Part shown: one piece after another, positions 38,501 through 50,500 of the stretch
Position numbering within the stretch: position 1 is the stretch's first letter
Layout of the letters: each line of letters opens with the position of its first letter
From: Odobenus rosmarus divergens
Lineage: Eukaryota > Chordata > Mammalia > Carnivora > Odobenidae
Assembly: GCF_000321225.1 (NCBI RefSeq)
Contig: NW_004450479.1
Location: forward strand, 1,703,019 to 1,767,018
Direction: 5' to 3'
DNA: 64,000 nucleotides
Translations under genes and position numbers: made by a program
The notes under the pieces: model-generated
What the model was told of the DNA's origin: nothing
The model's database searches: none
What the model saw: the letters and a program-made list of their open reading frames with translations, nothing else

Positions 38501-41500
38501 ACTCTTCTGCGGGCGATACGAGCAAGACAGGGTCCCCTGCTGCAAATCGTCCCCACGCAAGCACAGCTGCGGAGGCAGGCCCTGGGACGGAGCGTGGCCG
38601 GGAACACTGGGTGGTTCTGGGCGGTTCTGCTGGGCCGAGTGAGGACCCGGTTCGCGGTGGAGGGGACGCTGGGGAGCGCTGGTGGGGAGGCGGCTCCCCA
38701 CCCGGTGCTTGCAGCGTGCTCCTTAGCTTTTGCTGTTACTTCTCACGTGTGTTTAATTTCTCGAATGTGTTGGCGTTTACAACTTGTGTTTTTGCACAAA
38801 GGAGCTGCACACTGGTCCCTTCTGTGTGGATTCCTCTGATTCCAGCAGAAGCCTAATAACAATGGAAAAGAACCCTTCTTATGCCTGAAGTGTGACCCGC
38901 CTGGCCTGCGAGGCTCTGGGGGTGCAGGGGTGAGCTCTAGCTGCTGCTTCCAGGAAGCCCCCGTGGGGTTTTCCTCCAGAAACCCCTGGCCCGGCCCCCC
39001 TGCCTCCTACAGCTGCCCCCTGGGCTACAGTGGGTTTGGGCCCACTTCAAGGGGTTTGGGTCCAGGGTGCCTGAGGCTGAGGCTGGAGGCCAAGGGCAGA
39101 GGCTGAGGCTGGAAGCTAAGGGCAGAGGCTGAGGCTGAGGCTGAGGCTGGAGGCTGAGGCTGGGCCTCCTGAGGTAGTCCTGCCCAGCAGCAGTCTGTGC
39201 AGCCCAGAGGGCTGGGCGGCGTTGGACCATGGTGCCTGCTGCCATCCTCAAGGGCCCAGTGCCAGCCCCAGGCTCCAGGACCTGCCAGGGGAGGGCGTGC
39301 AAGAGCCTGTGTGCAGTGGAGGCAGCGGGAGGGGTGTGTGCTGCATACCCGATGGATCCCTGTGGCAGGGCTGCATGCCTGAGGGCACTGGCTGCTTCCT
39401 GGGGTGCGGGGAGCTGGGGCTCTTTGGCCCTGGGCAGACTAGCAGTGGGCCGCCGCCTGTGGGCTGTGTGCTGTGTGCTGTGGGAGCCCAGTGAGGGACC
39501 TCCACACACCTACACCCCAACTGGCCTTCAGAGGCCCTGTGAGGGTATCTGCCTTGGGTCCCTCTGGGCACGGGGACATGGCCTGTGGCTGCCCTCCACG
39601 CGGGTCTCCCCCTCGGGCAGGCTGAGCTGGTTTCCCCTGCCACGGTGACCCTGCCCTCCTTGCCCTCCAGCCCTGCCCGGCCCCAACTACCTGGGCCCCT
39701 CTTCCCTGTGTGTGGGTGTAGGGAACGAGCTTGGAGACCTGAGCAGAAGTCTAGGTTGTGCTTGCCATCTTTCTAGGCCCTCGGGCTCACACTGCCTCCA
39801 GGCAGCCCTCCCAGATAGCTTAGCTTGTAGCCCTGGCTTCCTACGTGGGTGCAGAAGGCACGGGAGCAGAAGCACATCGGTCAGAGGTCAGCTGTGCCAC
39901 CTTAGGCAGGCTCCTCGCCTTCGCTGAGCCTTCATTTCCTCCTGTCCAGGGGGGACAGGCCTGGGGGGTCACCTCAGTGGCCAGTTAGGACCCCGTGAGG
40001 CCTCGCTGAGACCAGGTTTGACCTGAACTGATGGGCCTGGCATGGCAGGTGTGCTGGGTTGGGTGGCGGGGTGTTGAGGAGTCAGCCATGGGGGTGCTTG
40101 GTGGGAAGGCAGGAAACCTCCAGGGGCCACACGGAGGATGGACAGACAGGTCTCTGGGGCAGGGCGTGCACTTCAGCCAGCGCGACACGACAGGAGGGGC
40201 AGGCCTGCCTCTGTCTACGCCTGGGCTGTCCGGTGAGCAGCAGACGAGCCGGGCTCCCCAAAGCCCTGGCTCAGCTGGGGGGTGGGGGCAGCCCAGAGCC
40301 CTAATTTGGGGGCCATCCTTACATGTCAGGGGAGCCTGTCATGCTGTCCGGGCACCTCCGTTCCCGCATCTGGTGAGGGTCAGCCGTGCGGGGGCTCTTG
40401 TGGACCCGGTGCTGCAGAAGGGGGGGGCCCCGCTGTTCCCAGGACAGAAACAGCACCAGGGGGGCCCTTGGTGGTCACTTCAGCAGGAGGGTAACTTGGA
40501 CGTGCCAGGCTGCATGCAGGAACTCTGTGCCCAACCAGTGTGTTGCCCCCTTCTTGGGGACAGTGAGATCCCCCTGGCCTCAGGGAACAGACATCCCTCC
40601 TGTCTCAGGACGCTGACCCCCGGTCACACAGAGCCTGGCATGCGGTCAGCCCCGACACCTCCCCCACTCAGCGGGGCCCAGTCTCCTTCCTGGCCCCTTG
40701 GGGTTCTTGCAGGGTTTACCGCGCTCAGAGCTTTGGCAAAGTGACCGCCCCTGGGGAGGCGGGGTGACCAGAGTCTGGAAGAGACGTGGAGGGCAATTTC
40801 CCATGGCCCCGAGACCCTGACCTCACGGAGGGGTATCCATGAGCCCCCAGAATTGGGACCTGGGGAGGCTCCCGCCGCTTTGCCAACCCCGTATCCTCTG
40901 AGTGAGGCCAGAGCGGCTCCCAGTGGCCATTCTGGGAACTGCGGCGGCGGTGGCTCCGCAGGTCCACCTGCTCTGAGCCTGGGGACCGGGCCGTGGGTGG
41001 CAGGTGCGGCGGGTCTCAGAGCAAGGGGTCAGGGTGCTGAGGCTCAGGCCTCCGTGAGTCGGGGTGTGGGCTGGGGAGTCATGGGTTCGGCTGGCCCCTG
41101 AGTGCAGCTGCTGGGACCGGGTGAGCATGGGGGAGCAGGTCCCTGGAGGCTGCCCTGTAACCCCGTCTTCCTCGGCAGACGGCGCCCCGCTCAGCGAGCT
41201 CTCCTGGTCGTCCTCCCTGGCTGTGGTGGCAGTGTCCTTCTCCGGGCTCTTCACTGTCATCGCCCTCATGCTGGCCTGTCTGTGTTGTAAGAAGGGTGGC
41301 ATCGGGTTCAAGGTGAGGGCTGGGGGGTCCGAGGGGAATGTGGACGGGATCCCAAGAGTCGGGCCCTCTGAGCTTTCCCCCCTCCTGGGGTCACCTGCGG
41401 ACCCTATAGACCTGGGACCCCACAGCCTCTCCCCTGGGGGCTACTGCAAACAGGAGGGGCCTGGAGGCTTTCAGGGACCCCAACCCACTCTCTCCCCCAT

Positions 41501-44500
41501 TTTGGGTCCCCTCTGTGTGGGCGTGGCCTCTGAGTGCTGTGCAGTTTGGGCCCTCCGGGACAGTGAGGATGGACCTTCTTGCAGGGGGCCCCAGGGGTTC
41601 CTGAGCCAGTGTGGGAGGAGGGGGCTCGCTTCCCCAGAGGCCCCTGACTTCCTGGTGGAAGAAGTGCCCCCGATTACTCGAACCAGCAGCCGCCCAGACG
41701 TGCTGCCCCCGCACAAAAAACCCACCTTGCCTGCTGGAGTCACCTTCCTTTGGGCGTCTTTTACCCCACAGGGAGGGGGCTGTGTGCCGGTTCTAGAAAC
41801 TTCTGGGGTGACAGAGCTTAGGCTAAATGCACTGTCTTCACTAATTTCCACCCCCCCTCCCGGGTTCCGTTCCCAAGGGGCCTGGGCTGGATTCTAGGGC
41901 TGAGGCCCCTCCTGAGGATGGTGGCTGAGGGGCATCCCTGGGGGGCTGCCCCCCAATGTCCAGTTGCAGCTCTGAGAGGGGAGGACCAGGAGAAGTTGGC
42001 AGCTGAGAACCCCGACCAGAGGCAACACCCGCCCCCCCGCCCACGTGGGCTGAGTTCTTGCCAACTTAGCAAATGGTGCGCTGGCCTGTGGTCATTCCAT
42101 GCCCGTCCCCACCGCCCCCCCCCCCACAGCTGGAGGGTAGATTCCCGGGCCTGGCGAATTTAGGAGGGACGGGCCGTCTTGTGGCCCCCATCAGCGTCCA
42201 TACTAAGTGGCCCACGCCCCAACTGTATCACTCCCAGTTTAGAGAAACAACCCCTCTGCTCCAGAGCACCATGTCACAGAGGGAGCCTGCAGAGGCTGCC
42301 CTCCCAGATCCCTCAGTGGCTCCATGGCAGGGCTGTGGCCCTGGGGGGCTGCAGGGTCCATGCTCCTGCCCACGTTCCCTGCACCCTGCCCTGGGGAGGT
42401 TGTGTTCCTGACCTGCAGGCACGCCGCGGCGCACCTGGCAGGATCCTGGGGCCAGAGCTGCGAGGTCATGGGGGGTGGGCGTGGGGGACCTGGTCTAGGT
42501 CAGCCCCTCCTCAGGGTGCTGTGAGAACAAGGCCCCAAACAAAGGCCAGCCTCGGCCCCTCCTACTCGTGCCCTCCTCACCTCCTGGAGAACATGGTGCC
42601 CAGAACATTCCAGCCCCAGCGCGCCTGGGTGGGCGGGCCTGCCTGCACCAGGGGCTGGGCCTGGTCTCTAGGGGCCCAGGGCTGGGCACCCCCGTGGAGC
42701 TTGCTGGGTGAAGGGGCCGGGCGGCGATGCTCACGCTGTGCTACTTGATGGCCCGCTCTGCTGGCACGATCCAGCGGGCTGCCAGGCGGCACCGTCAGGT
42801 ACGGGCCGGGGCCAGGGCCAGGTCTGATGGGAGCGGATGGAGCTGTAGCTGCGGCGGATACCCCAGGGCCCCAAGGGTGGGCTCCGGGCCCCGGTGAGGG
42901 GAGGCATCGCAGGCACCGGCCCCCTTCCCCCTCGCTGGGTAGGGACCAGGACCGTCCCACAGGGGTGCCAGCAGAGGGCTTCCGGGAGGGAGGAGCGTCC
43001 CCGGGGCACACAGGGCCAAGGGACAAACCTGAGCGCCCTGCATCCCGGTCAACCCACCTGTCCACACGAGGGGGAGGGCTCTGAGCCTCAGTTTCCCCAC
43101 CTGGGCAGTGGGCTTGTGGGCTCCAGGGATGGAGGCTGCTCTTGTTTCAGTAGGAGAGGATTTCTGAGACTTCGGCTCTCCTCTGGAGTGTGCTCTGGAC
43201 CTGGGGGAGGGGTCTTCCCCATAGACAGGTGCACCAGCCGCATTTCAAAATAGCAGTCCTGCCAGGTAGGGACCAGCCCCAGGCTGCAGGGCCAGGCTCT
43301 TAAGGAGCCCTGGGAGCAGACCCCGCCTGGGTCAAGGTCCAGGGCAGCCTGCAGGCAGATGGCTATGGAGGGCTGTGGGTGCCTGGCCTGGGGGTGGAGA
43401 CGGGGGTGGGCTCCTCATTCTGGGCACTCAGGAATGCTCCTTGTCTGGGGGCCGCCTGGGTGGCTCAGTTGGTTAAGGAATGCTCCTTGTCTGGAAGGGG
43501 CAGGCTGGGGGGGGTGATGGAGCCCCTTTCCCTGCTCCCCAGCCCTGACCCTGAGATTGGGATCACTGGCTGTTGGGGGGAGGGGTGGCAAAGAGGAGTT
43601 GGGGGCAGACAGGATGGGCCTCTTGGTCTCCTGTCTCGGGCCCCACCCCTGCCCATGTGGGGCCAGCATTGCCCGCTGTTGGGGGTGGGCTGGGCTGGGC
43701 AAGGTGCCCACATGCTTGAGGCCCCCCTCCCCATGCCTTTGGGAGGAAGATCACGCTCCCCTACAACCAACGCAGGACAAAGGCCAGCTCTCTGGCCCTC
43801 CAGGGCGGCTGGTGCCTCTGGGGGGAAGGAGCGGGGTGTGTTCTCTGCCCTGAGCAGTGAGAGGTTGGGTGGAAGGGGCGGCTAGCAGGTGCCCCAACTC
43901 TGGGTCAGGCGCCCAGCCTGCTCCACCCCCAGCTCCAGAAGAGGTGAGAGCTCGGTCCTTTCTGAGCTGGGCCTGCACCCCTCGGCCCTGTCCCCCCATC
44001 CCTGGAGCGCTGAAGTCACTGCCCGCCGGGCGCCCACCTACCGCTGCAGGAGTTTGAGAATGCCGAGGGGGACGAGTACGCCGCTGGCTTCTCGGCACAG
44101 GGCTCCCCTGCGACAGGGGCTCAGAACGGGCCAGACGTGTATGTCCTGCCGCTCACCGAGGTCTCCCTGCCCATGGCCAAGCAGCCGGGGCGCTCAGGTG
44201 AGTGATCCCTCCAGAGAAGCCTGGGCGGTGAGCACAAGGGGTGATTCAGGGTCCGGCCTGGCCTCCGGACTCAGCAGTCAGTGCTCCCGGGGAGGGGGCG
44301 GCCAAGGGCTGGGAGGTGCCCCCTTCTGCTGGGAGCAGGGGGACTGTGGACAGGCTTGGGTCAGCCTTCTGCCCGCCACCTCCCCCTCCTGGGGGCTGCT
44401 GTGCAAAGGGGCAGTCCGGGCACCAGGGACAAGGGACTCCTCTGCTGTCCTTGGATGCCGGACCCCAGACAACCCCCGCAGCGCCGGCTGGCCACGCAGG

Positions 44501-47500
44501 GACATGGGCTCCATTGTGCCCAGTGGGCGGGGCCCACCTACTCAGGGAGGAGGGGCTCCTTGGGGCCCCCTCTGTGGGCGGGGCCCTGAATGGTCCTTTG
44601 ACTCGGGCCTTGGGGAGCAGGCAAGGGCCTCTTCCCATGGCTTCCTTGCCCTGTCTCCCATTTGTTCCCCATCCTGGGCTCTCCCCCCTCCGCCCGCCCT
44701 GCACCAGGGTGACCACCCACAGGGCAGATGTGGGTCCAAGCTTGAGGGGGTAGAGGTCAGTGTCCAGCTGGCCTTTGAACCCGTCTTCCTGAGGCTGGTG
44801 CTGTGGGAACCCCTCACTGTGGGGGTGGGGCTAGCGTGGCAGCCTAATCTCAGGTCCCCTCCCTGGAGGCTCCTAGGCTAGGCCTGTGCTGACCCCCAGC
44901 CCCACCCGCGGCACCGAGGGAAGGGGTCAGGCCCTGCGGGGGCTTAGGGGGCACCAGGCCTGTGGTGCTGTTGATGGGCAGGCCCATCCCACGTGCTCGG
45001 TTCCACACCTTCAGGCCCATGACCTGGATGCTGCCCACTCGGAAGCCCGCACGTCATCAAGGCCCTGGTCTGGGTCCTCAGAGCAGCCCCCGGGGCTACC
45101 AGGGTGTCACCCCTCACTGTCCAGCCAGCGTCTCCTGGGGCGGGGGGGGCGTCAGCGGTCAGGCAGGAGCCAGGGCCTGGGGCTCGAGGGCATGTGCGTA
45201 GCTACCAACTGACCTGAAAGAGCAGCCCCTAAACCCCCGAGGGGGGGGGCTGCTGCAGGAGGCCCCCGGACCTTCCTGGATGGCCGTGGGGGTCTCTGGG
45301 CCTGTGCCGACCCTGGACACTGGTCACTAGGGGGGAGCCGGGGCTCATCCCAGGGGACACCGGCCCGGCCCCCCTGCCCAGCCTGGGCCTGTCGCCCACA
45401 GGCAGTGTCCGGGACCCCGGCTTCTCCCACCCCTCAGGGGGCTGTCCCTGAGGGTGGGGATCTGGGGCCAGGAGACGGCAGCGACTGCTTGTTTTCTCCA
45501 TTCCTGTAGCTCACGCCGCAGGTCTGCAGGGTACCCCGTTTCTGGGGAGGGGAGAGATTTCAGGTGATGCGGGGGGGGGGGCAGCCCGCGTGGAGGTCAA
45601 GGGTTAAAAACCTGAGTGACAGGGTACCCCGTTTCTGGGGAGGGGAGAGATTTCAGGTGATGCGGGGGGGGGGCAGCCCGCGTGGAGGTCAAGGGTTAAA
45701 AACCTGAGTGACAAGGGCCACCCTCGAGACTGTGGAGGACAGTACAGCCAGCAGGTGGGGGCCCAGGGGGAGGAACCCTGAGGCTCAGGGCCCAGTGGGA
45801 CCCCCCTAAATACCACTCAGCATGGAGGTCCACATTCCCCGGAGCAGCCCCCCATCCCCGGGGCGCTCCTGACATTCTAGGCCCGGCCCTACCCCCTATG
45901 CCCTCAGGGTGGTTGGCGTGGGAGCAGAATTCGGGGAATCCCTGGGGCATGGGGCGTGAGTGGGCTCGGCAGCCCCAGCCCTTCCTCCGGGGCCCTCACT
46001 GACCCTTCCTCCCTGCTGACCTCACCCAGCCCAGGCTGCAGGAGAATGGGCCCAGTGTGTTCCGTACGGGGCTGTGCCAAGCAGCCTCCAACAAAGGAGC
46101 CTTTGGTGAGCCTGGTGCTGGAATGCCAGCCTGTGGCAGGGGTGAGGGGACGGGCCGCTCGGGTGCCCTCCTCCCCACCGGCTTGGCCCCGGCCACACTG
46201 CCCGCCTGGCATTGCCTGTGCGCTGGTCTTGGCTCCAGGCCCCGCTGTCTTCAGCCTGGCGTGTCCCTGTAGTTTAGGGACCAGCCTTCCCAGACCCACC
46301 CAGAAAGATGCTCGGATGCGGCTTGCAGGCCCACGGCTCCTCGGGGCAACAGGGACCCTGCTCCTGATGGCAGCCCCCAGCCGTGGCCCCACTCTGGGGG
46401 GCTTAGGGCAGCTCCCCCGAACAAGCTGAGTGGGCAGCCCCTGGAGGGGCCTTGGAAGGGCAGATGGGGGCAGTGACAGCCCGAGCTGGGGTTCCTGAGC
46501 CCCTGCCCTGTTACAGTGCAGCTCCTCAGGTCCACAGACCTGGGCCGGCACAGCCTCTTGTACCTGGAGGAGGTGGGCCACGGCTGGTTCGGGAAGGTGA
46601 GTTGCTGACCCTGGGCGGGGGGATGGGGGCTGCTGACACCATGGGCCCCCTCTCTTGCCTGGCAGGAGACCTGCTTCTCCTGGGAGCTGCCACAGCCCTG
46701 GGGCCCTGTTTCCTGCCATCCCCTCCTGGGGCGTCCTTTCTGTGCAGGCCCTGGGATCAGATGCTGGGGGGCGCCTCTGAGAGGGCTGGGTTGGGGGACC
46801 GTGTCTTGGTCCTGGCTTCTCCCTGATCCCCAGCCTGGGGGTCCCCTCTTCCTCACGGCAGACCCCCCCCCGAGAGAGCTGAGAACAGCTGGGGGCCTCG
46901 GGATGACCACACAAGAGAGAATGTTACGGCCGGGAGGGGAACCCTTCTTGCAGAGGAGTAAAGCGAGCCTTCCAGGTTCGGGGCTGGGCGGGGTTAGTGA
47001 GGAGGAGCAGGGATGGAGGCTCCGCCCGCCCCCACAGGTGTTCCTGGGGGAGGTGAACTCGGGCATCAGTAGCACGCAGGTGGTGGTGAAGGAGCTGAAG
47101 GCCAGTGCCAGTGTGCAGGAGCAGGTGCAGTTCCTGGAGGAGGCTCAGCCCTACAGGTGGGTGGCCCCCAGGGCCGGGCTCGTGGGGGGGGGCGGGGGCT
47201 GCTGGGCACGGGGCCCTGGGGACAAAGGCAAGCTCTGTGCTGTCCCTGCTCCTCCCCTACCCCTGCAGAGCCAGCCCCCCTCCCCGCCCGCCCGCCCCCT
47301 CCTGCCCTGAGTCCGAGTCAGGAGGGCAGCCTGTTGGCTCCTGCAGGGCCCTGCAGCACAGCAACCTGCTTCAGTGCCTGGCGCAGTGCGCGGAGGCGAC
47401 GCCCCACCTGCTGGTGATGGAGTTCTGCCCCATGGTGAGTGCCGTGTCCCGCTGCTTGGCACCGCCCCCCCTGCCCCGCAGGCTGCTCAGCAGGAGGGCC

Positions 47501-50500
47501 CAGCCTCCCCACGGAGGCGGATCGGCTGAGCTGGGGAGCCCTCGTCGCCATCCTGTGGGCCTTATGTTCCCCCAACAGTGGGACCTGGGGGGCACACCCT
47601 GCCGCCTCCCCGAGGCAGCCTGCGCGGTAATCTCGGCTGCTGCGTCCAGGACCCCGCTGCACTCCGGGGCCAGCCCGGCCGCCTGTCCGGCGCAGAGACG
47701 CTCTCCTGTGAGCTGCTCACCTCCGCCTCCTAGGCCTCACGTGGCCTGTTTCACTCCCGGTGGTGTGACACTGCCTGCAAGATGCCCCCCGGGCCCCTGC
47801 CCCGGCCTTCCCGGCACGCTGGCCCGCACTGTCTGCTGCCGTGACCTCCTGGGGCTTCCCCAGCACGGCTGGGCCCTTTCTGGAGCTGGGCGGTGTCAGC
47901 AGGTTGGGGATTTGCCGGCAGGCCGTCGGGTCCTCTGCCCTGTGCTCCCACCAGGCTTGGCGTCGCTGCTCATGTGGCCTGTCTGCTTGGCAGGCACGTG
48001 GGCCCGGTGGTCTGTACCCAGGACGTGGTCTGTGCCCAGGACGTGGTCTGCGGGGACCGCAGAGAAAGCGCCCTCCGCCCGTGGGGTTGTCCTACTGAGG
48101 AACGGCCGCTGGGGGGCAGACTCAGGGTGGTGGCTGGGGCCCCCCCCCACCTCCACTGTTAGCAGGCCCTGTGTGGGGAGGGAGGGGCGGGGCAGCGGGC
48201 TTACGGGGTCCCTGCTCCCCGCCGGCGGGTGATGATGCTGCCCCTCTTGGCAGGGGGACCTCAAGGGCTACCTGCGAAGCTGCCGGGTGGCAGAGTCCAT
48301 GGCGCCTGACCCCCTCACCCTGCAGCGCATGGCCTGCGAGCTGGCCTGTGGGGTCCTGCACCTGCACCGTCACAACTACGTGCACAGGTGAGGCGGAGCG
48401 GGGCTGCGGGCTCTCTGCGGCCTCCCCTGCACAAACGGGCACCTGCCTTGGGGGTTGTGTGAGGGTTAGCTGGGTCTTTATTCAGCCTCTAGGGACCATG
48501 GTGCAAAGACATCTGCTGAAATGGAAGACAGACGGGGGGCTGGGGGTGTGGCGGACACCTGCTTCTGCAGGATGTCGGGCTGGCCTGGGCAAGCTCACAG
48601 CAGGGCCTGAGGCCCGTCCTCTGTCCCCGGGGCGGCCAGAGCCACCCGGTGGCCCCACACGGGCCCCTGCTCGCCTCTGTGTCCTGTAGGCCCCTGGGGG
48701 CGGGTTGGCTCTGTCCTGCTTCCCACCCTGGCCCAGATGGACCAGGGTGCCCCGCCAGCTCTGGACACCGCACGGGCCGCCCTCCCCAGCCACGTCCCGG
48801 TGCCCCCGGACGCCGCACGGGCCGTCCTCCCCAACAACATCCTGGTGCTGAGTGATGACACATGTAACTCCAGCATCAGTGATTTTGTTGAAGAGGGCAG
48901 CTGCCAGCCTCCCGACCTGCCCGCCGGGCCCACCCAGCCCCAAGCGCAGGCCCGTCCGCGGCCCCTGGTGGATGTGCGCTGACCCCACGTTTGCCGTAGT
49001 GCCCTGGGCCCCCAGACACCCCTGTGGCTGCCGAGCAGGCAGGGGAGAAGCCCGCAGTCCAAGGCCAGCCACTGGCCTGCAGTGGCGGGGGGGGGTCACT
49101 CCCCGCCTCTACCCTGCTCTGGGCCAGGACGGGGGCCCAGCCCTGTGTGAGCCGGGCAGGGTCAGGATCCCCTGGGAGACTTGGGGTCTCAGTGCCTCCA
49201 CTGCTGAGGGTGAGGGGATAGTGGGCGGGAAGAAGGGCGGCCACGCCCCTGGCTGGCTCGCCTCCGAGGGGTGGCTCAGTGGGCGGGTGGGAAAGAAGCA
49301 GGGGCAACAGCTGGGGTCAGGAGGGAGGTCTAGCGATGGGTGGGCCGTGCCTTCGCTGAGGGCCCCGTGGCATGCTCCGGCCTCTTCCGGACTGGAACAT
49401 TCGAGGCCCTGTCCTCGTGGGCCCTCCAGCGTGCCCGGTGTCTGGCGAGGGCCTGGGGCCGCACGCAGACAGGCTGACGCTCAGACTCCCTTTCCCACCC
49501 ACTCATGACAATGCCCTCGGCGACAAGTGGTCCAGCCCCTCCGTGCCCCGATGCCCCCAGCCTGGCCCTGCCACTGACCCCCACCCTCCCGCCCTCCAGC
49601 GACCTGGCCCTGAGGAACTGCCTGCTCGCGGCCGACCTGACAGTGAAAATCGGCGACTACGGCCTGTCCCATGGCAAATACAGGGTAAGACGGCGGGGGG
49701 CCGTGCTGGGGGTCAGGGCCCGCCGTCCGGCAGCCCGTGGTAGCCCCGTCCCCTGTGCCCGCAGGAGGACTACTTCGTGACCGCCGACCAGCTGTGGGTG
49801 CCGCTGCGCTGGATCGCACCCGAGCTGGTGGATGAAGTGCACTGCAACCTGCTGGTGGTGGACCAGACCAAGGCCAGCAACGTGTGGTGAGTGAGAGCCC
49901 GGGGGGCGAGCGGGGGGGCCCGGGGGTGAGCTAGAGCAGGGGCCCGGGGGGCGAGCGGGGGACCCCTGNNNNNNNNNNNNNNNNNNNNNNNNNNNNNNNN
50001 NNNNNNNNNNNNNNNNNNNNNNNNNNNNNNNNNNNNNNNNNNNNNNNNNNNNNNNNNNNNNNNNNNNNNNNNNNNNNNNNNNNNNNNNNNNNNNNNNNNN
50101 NNNNNNNNNNNNNNNNNNNNNNNNNNNNNNNNNNNNNNNNNNNNNNNNNNNNNNNNNNNNNNNNNNNNNNNNNNNNNNNNNNNNNNNNNNNNNNNNNNNN
50201 NNNNNNNNNNNNNNCCTGCAACACTTCTCTGGAAGCCCACCCAGAACAATTCGTTCTGTCCCCCAGGCGGACTCAGTTCCTCCTCCACTCCCCATGCCTC
50301 GCCCCCACGCCATGGACCTGCTCCCCAGTGGCACTGACCAGGACAATGACTCCGAGCTTGCCTTGGCTGTCGTCCAGTGCCGTTAGACCTTGTGGCTGCT
50401 AGGCTGCATGCAGGTGCATGTCCGGCGAAGACACAGGGCCTGCAGGCCCGCCAGGCAGCAGGCGACCGAGTCCCACCTGCCTTACTCGTGCGATGACACG

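Larger units (their letters stand above)
25128..41178 (+). other. AATK: AATK intron 1 (16 kb)
   Basis: Starts at GTGAGT after the first coding exon and ends at CTCGGCAG. I find no exons of another gene. It holds a GT microsatellite (26.5 kb), MIR fragments (27.0, 27.7, 28.1 and 39.9 kb), a CA-rich stretch (28.8-28.95 kb), a GT-rich stretch (33.15-33.27 kb), L1M relics and a CAN-SINE (36.7 kb). Confidence 0.8.

Noticed and set aside
45527..45712. CRISPR-like direct repeat pair
   Set aside because: Only two directly abutting 93-bp copies with no spacer in a mammalian intron: a simple tandem duplication.
47998..48055. Repeated ACGTGGTCTGTGCCCAGG-like units as a functional array
   Set aside because: Only about two to three short units; an ordinary small tandem repeat in AATK intron 6.
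48388..49599. Other human AATK-region miRNAs (miR-657, miR-1250)
   Set aside because: I could not find sequence matching their mature forms in the AATK introns; they appear to be lineage-restricted.
50215..50356. Possible extra AATK exon copying exon 11 residues
   Set aside because: It has no acceptor/donor in phase, part matches an intron, and exons 9 and 10 join in phase without it.
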